From Hymenobacter plasmatis (GTDB lineage: Bacteria > Bacteroidota > Bacteroidia > Cytophagales > Hymenobacteraceae): DNA of 64,000 bases. Location: positions 62,001 through 126,000 of the forward strand of contig NZ_JAJFAW010000010.1 of the NCBI RefSeq assembly GCF_020711255.1. Reading direction: 5' to 3'. The position numbers were made by a program, and so were the translations under genes. The notes beneath the pieces were generated by a model that worked only from the letters and a program-made list of their open reading frames with translations, did no database searches and was not told the DNA's origin. Shown here in pieces: positions 50,501 to 57,099 of this stretch (positions within the stretch are counted from its first letter, which is position 1; the number at the start of each line of letters is the position of its first letter).

Positions 50501-50809
50501 GGGGAAAGTGGCCGTGCTCAGCTCCTGCTCCAGCAGCGCGATGGCCTTCTCGGTGTCGTCTTCCTCCTTGGCCTGCAACAGACGGGTTTTGTAGAGCAGG
50601 GCCCGCACGTAGGCCGGGGTGTTCTGCTCCTTCCGGGCCTGCTGGTAGATGGCCTCCACGAGCGGCGCGGCCGTGGCGATTTGGTTTTTGGCCAGCAGGG
50701 CGTCAATCTTCCGCCAGCGGGCCGCGTACGGGTCGGGAGGGCGGGGCGTGGCCGAGTCGGTGCTGAAAACCATGGTCATCAACAGGCAGGCAAAGAGAAA
50801 CAGGCGCAT
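44594..50809 (-). CDS. Alpha-2-macroglobulin-family protein with thioester motif and plug-like insert
   Basis: A 2071-residue exported protein with signal peptide LFLFACLLMTMVFS. The N-terminal ~400 residues are helical; macroglobulin domains follow, with an MG2 region near ATCFLFTDRAIYRPGQTVYFKG and bait-type stretches. The thioester sequence CSEQ (Cys1521) lies in LMEYPYECSEQVFSRLYANL, after it come the helical thioester domain and the receptor-type end. Residues ~1183-1233 hold ALAGRVSGVRIRGAASR and QLNEVVVGYGAQQ, phrases of TonB-receptor plug domains. A Lys/Gln-rich linker sits near residue 1430. The protein should trap proteases at the cell surface or in the periplasm. No pbpC partner is adjacent. 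The ATG at 50809 opens the signal. Confidence 0.92.
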   Translation of the reverse strand: MRLFLFACLLMTMVFSTDSATPRPPDPYAARWRKIDALLAKNQIATAAPLVEAIYQQARKEQNTPAYVRALLYKTRLLQAKEEDDTEKAIALLEQELSTATFPARPILHSLLAELYTNYLNQNRYRLYQRTAGAAATRGPGAATDGGTGLATCDMGKLGAAIVRHYYQSVEDEPQKQLNTTLAALGDLAVGGDAEGRALRPTLYDLLAQRAIEGLKNQELYITRPEQQFQPTEPKLFGSAAEFAALRLLAPDADSLNGQLHALHLLQRLTASRLQLAQPGPNPTNLAALADVDLTRIDYLRSITQNTDLAREYEPALVRLAETYRSLPISTEFMARRAELRRETDAVAAVKLAREAEARFPKSRGAARARQLREQIERPELTFSAADVTVVPNQPWRLDVAARNVTELHAWAYRITPKQKREFEQYDARNRPAAQRYAQVLKTTPAASWTAALPAHPLAYKEQKVAVAGPALPVGQYLLIVSNQAKNPLAEGAGTATSYALLGASELSAVSRHLPSSRKLQLLVLQRQSGAPLAGISARATYRRYDSVRRQWVTRQGAPQQTNAAGIAELPAPAEVAHNEPAEQLTEATIWRGADTLALLNLAGYYQQPDGDAEAEATCFLFTDRAIYRPGQTVYFKGILVERLGGKARLLTQEKQKVDLMDVNSQTVQSLSFVTNEFGSFHGSFVLPTGLMNGEFSLSADDGRLGFAVEDYKRPTFLVTLDPVAGQPQLGQPLAVGGRAQAYAGQPTDGAAVSYRVTRRELWPMFAFGGPRGSFLPGRGSTQEIAHGTTTTDAEGRFSIQFTPPLLPRARGWKGWEPGYLFEITADVTDAAGETRTGTRSVVIGHNPLNLRMTGPALADKQQLPSFTLLSTNATGEPLPATGTLRLLARRFRPNPPGVPGPVPETPDNEAPATLVKTQPFDTKASSRLDVAALLGAVSPGRYRLEALAAGADSARSQLDFTLYDSQARELPFATPDWFVALADTVAPGQPATVLLGSSEAGARLLLEVERDGQLLRQEWLTLNAHEQRRLTLDSGPAKAGGPLYIHTTQVRDNHLYRHDATVQVAEKPQPLQLSISTFRDKLQPGQQETWRVTIRQANGKAANAELLATLYDQSLDVFRPHGFMELSVGGGYLLPRFQWLQYALGRPLNPTVLPPPAARIPALSDVNYPRLNTWNVAPGNALAGRVSGVRIRGAASRVAPEMMMRGKAAAAPAMADMAGEGQQLNEVVVGYGAQQQAADATGISTATARPAPDLSTVPTRTDFRETAFWQPALRTDKNGDIVLEFQMPEAVTRWQLLALAHDRNLHSGQLARQLVTQKQVQITPNAPRFFRQGDTFTFPAKFSNLTDQATSGTAQLFLLDAATGQDLSSQLLKGAAQQAVSAAAHQSAALGWEISLPADFAPAAVTYRVVVSSALSVASDKDGKKGKGKKQRTTDNQQQTNTFSDGEENTLPVLPNRLLFTESLPLPIVGPGTRTFELQKLTSTSSPTRRNYGLTLEMTANPAWYAVQSLPYLMEYPYECSEQVFSRLYANLIAAQILRSNPRFKTMLAEWTRQAQSGTTAQKNALASKLAQNQDLKSLLLQETPWVRDAQGETERLARLTELFDGARLQGETTRALQKLQRMQLPSGAFPWFEKMPDDRYITQLIVAGLGKLHKLGAFDASTDPLGSQILQNALRAVDAGLARDYADLRRQKGVKLADNHLGDLQIQALYARSYWPNLAGPGEGHTAAVYYRQQAARYWPSQTRYLQAQAALALFRDNKAAPAVQDILRGLAENALHLPELGMYWKEVRGGYYWREAPTETQATLIEAFDEIRNDAKSVDEMKLWLLTQKQTHHWPSTRATADACYALLLRGSDWMAPTQPLQITVGGEALKPQLAQAGTGYFKTSWAAAEVQPTQGKVTVAKPDAGVAWGALYWQYFEDIDKATPAATPLSLERQLYRETRTAGGPVLEKISATTPLKVGEALVVRLVLRTDRTLEYVHLKDQRAAGLEPIAQTSGYRYQNGLGYYESPRDAATNFFLSEVPRGTHVFEYRLRAAQAGDFSGGLSEVQCLYAPEFRAHSAGIRLRLTP

Positions 50810-50943
50810 GGGCGGGGGCACGGTGCTAGGTTGGCGACTTAAAGATGCCAGCCCAGCTTTTATTGCACACCTACCTTTCGTATTGTTGCGCTTAGTGGCT
50901 CGCTTAAATCGTAGCCAGCTCAATTTCAGCCACTCATTTGCCC

Positions 50944-51015
50944 AAAAACGCGCTATTAAAAAAACAGCTCAACGGGCAATGCAAGCCCGACTACAAAGTC
51001 TGCCGGCGCGTTTTT
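50944..51015 (-). terminator. Possible long-range hairpin after the DinB gene
   Basis: AAAAACGCGC (50944-50953) pairs with GCGCGTTTTT (51006-51015), with an inner CGGGC/GCCCG hairpin. It is just past the stop at 51040 on the minus strand. Confidence 0.4.
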
Positions 51016-51039
51016 ATCTAGCCCAACCCTAGCCTGTAA

Positions 51040-51636
51040 TTAAGCCGCTGAAAACTTGGAGCTAACCGTATTGCCGGTGAGTACCTCTTCGGCCTGGGCC
51101 ACGTGCCGCTGAATGTGCACCACCAGAAACTCCAGTTGGTCGGCCAGGCGCAGCAGCAAGGGAGGAAACACGGCGTTGGGGATGAGCACGGCGTTGGCGT
51201 TGACCTGCCGGGCCAGCAGCACCAAGCGCAGCAATTCATCGATTTGGCGGCTGAACACCTCCGCTACCGTGCGGGGCAGGCGGGTGCCGGTGGGGGCGTA
51301 GCGCTGGGGCGTGGTGTAGGATTTTTCGCTGGCCGGCGTGCGCATGGCGTTGATAAACCGCCCGCCAAAAAAACCTTGCTTCACCGTGGCCGTGGGCTTC
51401 GAGCCCCGGGCCTGGGCCTTGGCAATGCGGCGCGCAATGCTGGGCAGGTAGTAGCCGCCCACAATGTTGAGGTGCTCAAGGCACTGCCCGGCACTCCAGC
51501 GACTTGGGCCCGGCCTACGGTTCAGCTCTTCGGCGCTCAGTGGGCGGAAACGCTGCTGCGCCACCACCCGCAACACCAGCAGGTCGTTGGTCAGTTGGTC
51601 GAAGAATTCAGCGGTGGCACGGACGACAGCAGGCAT
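51040..51636 (-). CDS. DinB-family protein
   Basis: A 198-residue DinB_2-type four-helix protein. The motif GPSRWSAGQCLEHLNIVG with its His, and LEFLVVHIQRHVAQAEEVL with two more His residues three to four apart, give the expected metal site. Related proteins are metal-dependent transferases or hydrolases of low-molecular-weight thiols; no substrate can be assigned. The ATG at 51636 starts the domain; the 50-codon upstream extension of the frame contains no recognisable domain. It is probably transcribed alone, opposite in direction to the M1 peptidase gene. Confidence 0.82.
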   Translation of the reverse strand: MPAVVRATAEFFDQLTNDLLVLRVVAQQRFRPLSAEELNRRPGPSRWSAGQCLEHLNIVGGYYLPSIARRIAKAQARGSKPTATVKQGFFGGRFINAMRTPASEKSYTTPQRYAPTGTRLPRTVAEVFSRQIDELLRLVLLARQVNANAVLIPNAVFPPLLLRLADQLEFLVVHIQRHVAQAEEVLTGNTVSSKFSAA

Positions 51637-51958
51637 GGTCGCGGGGATTAACAAGCCGTAAACATACAATTTAGCAAATGATTCCGAATTCCTAAACCCT
51701 TCACGATGGGCATCTGAGCTCGTCATTTGGCCCCGGTGCGGTCCCGGGCTGCGTGGTAAAACAATAATTTTCGGATTGTAGTGCACTGGCAGCCTTGCTA
51801 AAACCGGCCTTTTACACTGCTTGGGCTGAAGCCATGCTCAACCGTAGGGAGCAGCTGAAAGTGGGGTGCCTATTTTTTGAATTATTTTCGCGGTAGCGAT
51901 GCACGGCGGGCCATATGGCGGGCCGATTTTTCTGGCGGCGCTATTTACCTCCTCCCTT

Positions 51959-54334
51959 ATGGCTATTTTTAGCTCACTGCTCTCCGCACTCCCCAAGCGC
52001 CGTTTGGTGGCCCTGCTGGGGCTCGGATTGCTGCCTTCGGCAGCCTCCTGGGCCCAGACCACGAACTCGGGCACCGACAAATTTGCGCAGCTCGAAACCG
52101 TGCTGCCCACGCCCAACTCCTACCGCACGGCCAGCGGCGCGCCCGGCAAGGATTATTGGCAGCAGCGCGCCGACTACGACATCAAGGTGTCGCTCGACGA
52201 TGCCAAGCAGGCCATCACCGGCCGCGAAACCATTACCTACACCAACCGTTCGCCCGACACGTTGCCCTACCTGTGGGTACAGCTCGACCAGAACGTGCTG
52301 GCCAAAAACTCCATCACGGCGACCACGGAAGTAAGCCAGCTGCAGGATAAAATGTCGTTCGCTGCCTTGGATGCCTTGTTGTCGGACTTCGACGGCGGCT
52401 TCAAAATCGAAAGCGTGACGGGCAAAGACGGCAAAGCCCTCAAAACGGTGACAAACTACACCATGATGCGCGTGGACCTGCCCTCGCCCTTGCGGCCCGG
52501 CCAGTCCTTCGCCTTCAACGTGAAGTGGCACTACAATGTCAACGGCAAGCAGCCCCGCCGGAATGGCTACGAGTATTTCCCCGAGGATAAGAACTACCTC
52601 TACGAAATCGCCCAATGGTACCCGCGCATGGCCGTCTACTCCGACAACCAAGGCTGGCAGCACAAGCAATTCCTCGGCAGTGGCGAGTTCACCCTGCCCT
52701 TCGGCGACTACAAAGTGAGCATCACCGCCCCGGCCGACCATATTGTGGGCGCCACGGGCACGCTCCAGAATGCCTCGCAGGTGCTGACAACTACCCAGCA
52801 GAAACGCTTTGAGCAAGCCAAAACGGCCAAGAAGCCGGTGCTCATCGTCAGCCAGGAGGAAGCCGTGAAGGCCGAAGGCAAACGCGCCACTGGCACCAAA
52901 ACCTGGACTTTTGCAGCCAAAAACGTGCGCGACTTTGCCTGGGTTAGCTCGCGCAAATTCATCTGGGACGCCATGCAAATCAAGCAGGAAGGCAAGCCCG
53001 TAATGTGCATGTCGTACTACCCCAAAGAGGGCAACCCCTTGTGGGGCAAGTACTCGACGGAAGTGGTAGCCCACACCATCAAGACGTATTCTAAGCATAC
53101 CATCCCGTACGAGTACCCCGTCGCCATCTCGGTGCACGGCCCCATCTTCGGCATGGAGTACCCGATGATTTGCTTCAACGGCGGGCGGCCCGAGAAGGAC
53201 GGGACCTACTCGGCCCAGACCAAGTATGCCATGATTGGGGTGATTATCCACGAGGTCGGCCACAACTTCTTCCCGATGATTGTGAACTCCGACGAGCGGC
53301 AATGGTCGTGGATGGACGAAGGCCTGAATAGCTTTATGCAGTACCTGACCGAGCAGGAATGGGAACGCAACTACCCCTCCCGCCGCGGCGAGCCCGCCAA
53401 CATCGTAGAGTACATGCGGACGGATAAAAGCCTGCAAACCCCGATAATGACCAATTCGGAGTCGGTACTGCAGTTCGGCAACAATGCCTACGCTAAGCCC
53501 GCCACGGCGCTGAACATCCTGCGCGAGACGGTGATGGGGCGCGAGCTGTTCGACCACGCCTTCAAGACCTACGCCCAGCGCTGGGCCTACAAGCATCCGA
53601 CGCCCGCCGACTTCTTCCGCACCATGGAAGACGCCTCGGCCGTGGACCTGGACTGGTTCTGGCGCGGCTGGTTCTACACCACCGACCACACGGACATTGC
53701 CCTGGAATCGGTGAAGGCTTACAACGTGAACACCAAAAACCCGGCGGTGGAAAACCAGCGCCTGCAGCAGTTGCAAGCTTCTGCCCCAGCTTCTATCTCG
53801 GCCCAGCGTAACGCCACCGAGCTCAAAAGCACGCTAGTAGACGAGAAGCCCGAGCTCAAGGACTTCTACAACCAGTACAACCCCTTGGCCGTGACGCCCG
53901 CCGACCAGCAGCGCTACACCTCCTACCTGGGCTCGCTAAGCGAAGAGCAGCGCCAACGGCTCGGCGACAACCAGCACTTCTACGAACTGAGCTTGCGCAA
54001 CGTCGGCGGCTTGGTGATGCCCGTGATTGTGCAGCTCACCTACGCCGACAACTCGCAGGAAATCCAGACCATTCCCGCGGAAATCTGGCGCAAGAACAAC
54101 GCGCAGGTGAGCAAGGTGATTGTGACCAAGAAGCCGGTCATCAGCTTCGTGCTCGACCCCTTCCAGCAGACGGCCGACACGGACCTGAGCAACAACGCCT
54201 TCCCGCGCCAGCCCGCCGCCTCGCGCTTCGAGCTCTTCCAGCAACAGCAGCAGGCCCAGCCCAACCCCATGCAGCAGGCCGCGCCCAAAGCCAATGGGCA
54301 GAAGCCGGAGAGCTCTATGGGTGGCACGAAATAG
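51959..54334 (+). CDS. M1-family metallopeptidase (aminopeptidase N-like, secreted)
   Basis: A 791-residue zinc peptidase of the gluzincin M1 family. A signal peptide follows a basic n-region (PKRRLVALLGLGLLPSAASWAQ). The N-terminal beta-saddle is normal, the substrate motif is FGMEYPMI in place of GAMEN, and the zinc site is HEVGHNFF (His431) with the third ligand Glu454 in MDEGLN, exactly 18 residues after the HExxH. The C-terminal ~150 residues are Gln- and Ala-rich and end in a disordered QQQQAQPNPMQQ tail. No T9SS domain, so it should be periplasmic. The 20-codon extension to 51899 lacks support. Confidence 0.92.
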   Translation: MAIFSSLLSALPKRRLVALLGLGLLPSAASWAQTTNSGTDKFAQLETVLPTPNSYRTASGAPGKDYWQQRADYDIKVSLDDAKQAITGRETITYTNRSPDTLPYLWVQLDQNVLAKNSITATTEVSQLQDKMSFAALDALLSDFDGGFKIESVTGKDGKALKTVTNYTMMRVDLPSPLRPGQSFAFNVKWHYNVNGKQPRRNGYEYFPEDKNYLYEIAQWYPRMAVYSDNQGWQHKQFLGSGEFTLPFGDYKVSITAPADHIVGATGTLQNASQVLTTTQQKRFEQAKTAKKPVLIVSQEEAVKAEGKRATGTKTWTFAAKNVRDFAWVSSRKFIWDAMQIKQEGKPVMCMSYYPKEGNPLWGKYSTEVVAHTIKTYSKHTIPYEYPVAISVHGPIFGMEYPMICFNGGRPEKDGTYSAQTKYAMIGVIIHEVGHNFFPMIVNSDERQWSWMDEGLNSFMQYLTEQEWERNYPSRRGEPANIVEYMRTDKSLQTPIMTNSESVLQFGNNAYAKPATALNILRETVMGRELFDHAFKTYAQRWAYKHPTPADFFRTMEDASAVDLDWFWRGWFYTTDHTDIALESVKAYNVNTKNPAVENQRLQQLQASAPASISAQRNATELKSTLVDEKPELKDFYNQYNPLAVTPADQQRYTSYLGSLSEEQRQRLGDNQHFYELSLRNVGGLVMPVIVQLTYADNSQEIQTIPAEIWRKNNAQVSKVIVTKKPVISFVLDPFQQTADTDLSNNAFPRQPAASRFELFQQQQQAQPNPMQQAAPKANGQKPESSMGGTK

Positions 54335-54340
54335 CTCCGA

Positions 54341-54400
54341 ATTTCAGCTCAATAAAAAAGCCCGCCGGACATCCGGCGGGCTTTTTTATTGAGCTGAAAT
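54341..54400. terminator. Very long perfect bidirectional terminator
   Basis: A 29-bp perfect inverted repeat (54341-54369 with 54372-54400) with a 2-base gap, containing GCCCGCCGG flanked by A6/T6. It separates the M1 gene from the convergent disordered-protein gene. Confidence 0.95.
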
Positions 54401-54410
54401 AGTGGATGCT

Positions 54411-55739
54411 TTACTCGTCGGCTTCGCCGTCGCGGCCGGCGTTGCGGCGCGGGGCACCGTGGTCGGCAGCGTTGTCGTCGCCGCTGTTGCTGCGGTTTTC
54501 CTCGCGGGCGGCCGAGCCGAAGTTTGCGTCCCGGTCTTCGGCGCGCTGCTCGCCCTGGGCGGGCGAGCCGGCTTTGCTGCCGGGGCGGCTGTCGTCGTAG
54601 GCATCGTTGTAGGAGCCCCCGCGCGAACCGTGGCCTTGGGCCGAGTCGCCGCCGTTGGCCTGCACGTAGCCATTGCGGTCGTCGCCGGTGCGGAAGTCCG
54701 GGGACTGTCGGGGTTCCTCACGGCCGCGGTCGCCGTAGCCCAGGCTGCTGGCGGGGCGCTGGCCGCGCTGGTCCGCTACTTCGGGGTCGTTGGTAGAATA
54801 CCCGGGGTGTTGTTCCTCGCGGTGGCCTTGCTTGTCGAAGCCCGCTTGCGCCGGCAGGTAGTCTTCGGTCTGGTTGCGGCGGTCGGCACTGGTAGTACTG
54901 GCACTGGCCGGTGCCACGACTCCAGCGGCGGCTTCTCCGCGCAGGGAAGTATGGCCGTAGTCTTCCGCAAAGCCGCTGTCCCGGATTGGGGCCGAGCCGT
55001 TGTCGTTTTGGTACGCGCTGTTCACGTCGGCGCGGTTGGGCTGGTTTCGGTTGTCGGCGTTGGGGCCGTTGTACCGTTCGCCTTGCAAGTGGCCGGGGTC
55101 GGCGGTTGCGCCCGAGGTATTCGCGGCGGTAGTGCCGCGCTCAAAGCCGTATTCGTGTCGCGGGTCCGGGCGCTCGTCGCGTCCGTCGTAGGCGCGGTAG
55201 GCATTGTCCTGGTGCCCGGGGCGGCCGGGGCCGCCGTAGTAGCGGTCCTCCGGCGTGTTGTGCGGCTCGTAATCGGCTAGCCGGTTTTGATTACCGAAGC
55301 CGCCGTGGGTGGTCCCGCCCAAATCCTGCGCCCCAAACTCCCCGCGGTTCGGGTCGCTGTCCTGGTTGTCGCGGCGCGATTGGTCGTGGTAGCTGTCCTG
55401 GGTACTGTTGCTGAAATTGCCGCCATAAGCCCCCAGCGGCGTGAGGTCGTCGGGGTTGGCGGGCCTGTTCTCTTCTTTCTCATTTTCATCCCCCAGGGCG
55501 CCTTCTGCCACGCTCAATTCCGCATCCGCCAGTTCTTCACTCGACGGCGGAATCTCTGGAGAAGCAGCTCCCGAACCGCTGCCGGGGGCGGCGCTTGGCG
55601 GCGTGGGCGGGCCGCCGGGTATGCCCACGCCCGCGTTAGGCAAGGTATGCTTGGCAGCAGTGTTGCCCACCGGCCCGTCAATGCGGTTGCCCGCAATGTC
55701 GTTGGGCTCGGTATTCAGGTTTGTTTCCTCATTTTCCAT
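54411..55739 (-). CDS. Large disordered hydrophilic protein, hydrophilin-like
   Basis: A 442-residue protein almost without hydrophobic segments. It is rich in Gly, Asp, Asn, Arg, Glu, Gln and Ser with scattered Tyr (NQNRLADYEPHN, DRYYGGPGRPGHQDNAY), and no Cys or Trp stand out. No signal peptide or domain is present, so it should be cytoplasmic and intrinsically disordered. The composition is that of hydrophilins or LEA-like desiccation protectants, or a condensate-forming protein. A real gene is likely because the amino-acid mix is consistent across the full length, the start is clean, and the terminator at 54341-54400 follows. Not recognised. Confidence 0.65.
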   Translation of the reverse strand: MENEETNLNTEPNDIAGNRIDGPVGNTAAKHTLPNAGVGIPGGPPTPPSAAPGSGSGAASPEIPPSSEELADAELSVAEGALGDENEKEENRPANPDDLTPLGAYGGNFSNSTQDSYHDQSRRDNQDSDPNRGEFGAQDLGGTTHGGFGNQNRLADYEPHNTPEDRYYGGPGRPGHQDNAYRAYDGRDERPDPRHEYGFERGTTAANTSGATADPGHLQGERYNGPNADNRNQPNRADVNSAYQNDNGSAPIRDSGFAEDYGHTSLRGEAAAGVVAPASASTTSADRRNQTEDYLPAQAGFDKQGHREEQHPGYSTNDPEVADQRGQRPASSLGYGDRGREEPRQSPDFRTGDDRNGYVQANGGDSAQGHGSRGGSYNDAYDDSRPGSKAGSPAQGEQRAEDRDANFGSAAREENRSNSGDDNAADHGAPRRNAGRDGEADE

Positions 55740-55873
55740 GGCCTGCGAAGAGCGTTTGAATCAGTAAAAAGGTGAACTTCCTTTCTATACGCGCCCCCCA
55801 AGCCGTTGTTTTACCAACGGCGGCGCCCACGCCCTTCCCCAGGCCAGGGCCGGTTCATTCGGCGCCCTATTTT

Positions 55874-55881
55874 TACCTTTG
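55874..55881 (+). promoter_or_regulatory. -7 box of the cold shock gene
   Basis: TACCTTTG, exact match. The ATG is 104 bases further, giving a leader of about 95-100 bases, as is usual for cold shock mRNAs. The -33 element is not clear. Confidence 0.55.
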
Positions 55882-55984
55882 CGGAGCTTGCGCCCTTACG
55901 CGCCTTTTAATTCGGTCGCCAACCAAGGGCGAACCGAGGCCGTTATGGCAGGGCCAGCTTCATTTTTTACCCCTCCACACGCAC

Positions 55985-56179
55985 ATGCTCACCGGCACCG
56001 TTAAGTTTTTCGACGACACCAAAGGCTTCGGCTTCATCGTCGCCGACGACAACCAGGAAGAAATCTTCGTTCACCAAACCGGCCTCATCCACGAAATTCA
56101 GGAAGGCGACCGGGTTCAGTTCAATATCAAAGCCGGTAAAAAAGGCCCTAATGCTGTAGACGTAACCCGCCTGCAATAG
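55985..56179 (+). CDS. Cold shock domain protein
   Basis: A 64-residue CspA-type OB-fold protein that binds single-stranded RNA and DNA and melts RNA structure. RNP1 is KGFGFIV and RNP2 is EIFVHQT, both complete; GTVKFFDDTKGFGFI is the canonical N-terminus. The Bacteroidota form keeps D in place of N in KFFDDTKG. The frame is open far upstream, but only the ATG at 55985 starts the fold. A long leader follows the -7 box at 55874. Confidence 0.96.
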   Translation: MLTGTVKFFDDTKGFGFIVADDNQEEIFVHQTGLIHEIQEGDRVQFNIKAGKKGPNAVDVTRLQ

Positions 56180-56257
56180 CAGGAGAGCGTATGATAGAGC
56201 CGTTGGGCTAAAAGCTCGTCAGCAGTGCATAGAGAAGCGTATGACTCACGTCTCTTT

Positions 56258-56390
56258 TCATGCAGAGCGCAGCGAAGCAGCTTATCCCCGCTGAACGACT
56301 CGTTCGAACGTGATAAGATGCTTCGCTGCGCTCTGCATGACAGGCGATTTAAAGAAGCGGTAGAGATGCTTCGACAAGCTCAGCATGACC
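56258..56390. repeat. REP-like inverted repeat cluster
   Basis: A 29-bp inverted repeat with one mismatch pairs 56258-56286 with 56312-56340 (word GCAGAGCGCAGCGAAGCA), enclosing a small self-complementary CGTTCGAACG. A third related word (GATGCTTCGACAAGCTCAGC) lies at 56362-56390. All sit in the spacer between the csp and gldH genes. Confidence 0.8.
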
Positions 56391-56409
56391 GACTTAGTGT
56401 CATCATGAC

Positions 56410-56480
56410 TAGCCATTAGCCCAACAAGAAAGGCCGGCTCCACATTATGGAGCCGGCCTTTCTTGTTGGGCTAATGGCTA
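56410..56480. terminator. 33-bp perfect terminator hairpin after gldH
   Basis: Perfect arms 56410-56442 and 56448-56480 with a 5-base loop; the right arm includes the stop codon of the minus-strand gldH gene. A GCCGGCTCC core is flanked by AAGAAA/TTTCTT. Confidence 0.93.
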
Positions 56481-56969
56481 TTTCTTATCCACGTGCTTGG
56501 CTACGCGCACTCCCACAGCCATGAGGCCAGGGAGCTGGTCCTGGCGCATGTACTGCTCCAGGGTCAGGGTGTAGTTGCCAGGTTTGGCGAAGTGCTGGTT
56601 GGGCAAAGCCAGCAGCTGGATGTCGTAGATATCGCCGGTGCCGCTGCCTTTGGGCTCGCCGGTTTTGGGGTCCATCAGCAGCATTTGGTGCAGCAGGGGT
56701 ACGCCCACGCGGCCGGTGGGCCCGGTGAGGGTGTGCTTCACATATAGGTTGTAGAACCCGTAGGAGGAAGCGTGGCGCACGTTGAAATACACGTCGTAGC
56801 GCGCCGCCGTGTCCTGAATGGCGAAGGTGAAAGCCGGCTTTTGCTGCACGTCCCAGGAATAATTTGGGAAGTCAATGTTCTGCTCAAACACCCGATTGGG
56901 GTCGCAGGCCGTGAGCACGCACAGTAGCCCGGCGGCCGTGGCCAATCGGAATGCAAAGCGTTGGTTCAT
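56478..56969 (-). CDS. gldH: Gliding motility lipoprotein GldH
   Basis: A 163-residue lipoprotein of the GldH family. The signal sequence ends in lipobox CVLTACDPN. The mature part has the family pattern ACDPNRVFEQNIDFPNYSWD, then YFNVRHASSYGFYNLYVKHTLTGP and the C-terminal YTLTLEQYMRQDQLPGLM. GldH is needed for gliding and T9SS function in Flavobacterium; its exact role in the machine is unknown. The ATG at 56969 opens the signal. ricT lies 130 bases upstream on the same strand, with a large hairpin in between. The presence of gldH agrees with the several T9SS substrates in the window. Confidence 0.93.
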   Translation of the reverse strand: MNQRFAFRLATAAGLLCVLTACDPNRVFEQNIDFPNYSWDVQQKPAFTFAIQDTAARYDVYFNVRHASSYGFYNLYVKHTLTGPTGRVGVPLLHQMLLMDPKTGEPKGSGTGDIYDIQLLALPNQHFAKPGNYTLTLEQYMRQDQLPGLMAVGVRVAKHVDKK

Positions 56970-57000
56970 ATAGCAGGTCGTCAGTAATGGCGAGGGGCCG

Positions 57001-57065
57001 TTGTCAGAAGGCAAAGAAAGCTTTGGTAGCGCTTACTTCCGCGCTACTGCTTTGCCTTCTGACAA
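57001..57065 (-). terminator. Hairpin between ricT and gldH
   Basis: A 16-bp perfect outer stem (57001-57016 with 57050-57065) and an inner 7-bp stem (GTAGCGC at 57026-57032 with GCGCTAC at 57041-57047). It lies after the ricT stop and before the gldH start, so it could end ricT transcripts or partly attenuate gldH. Confidence 0.7.
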
Positions 57066-57099
57066 CAAGCCTATTGGCAGTTCAAGCAAGTGGCACAAA

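Noticed and set aside
51974..53776. A 600-codon minus-strand frame opposite the M1 peptidase gene
   Set aside because: Shadow of a gene with intact HExxH and third zinc ligand on the plus strand.
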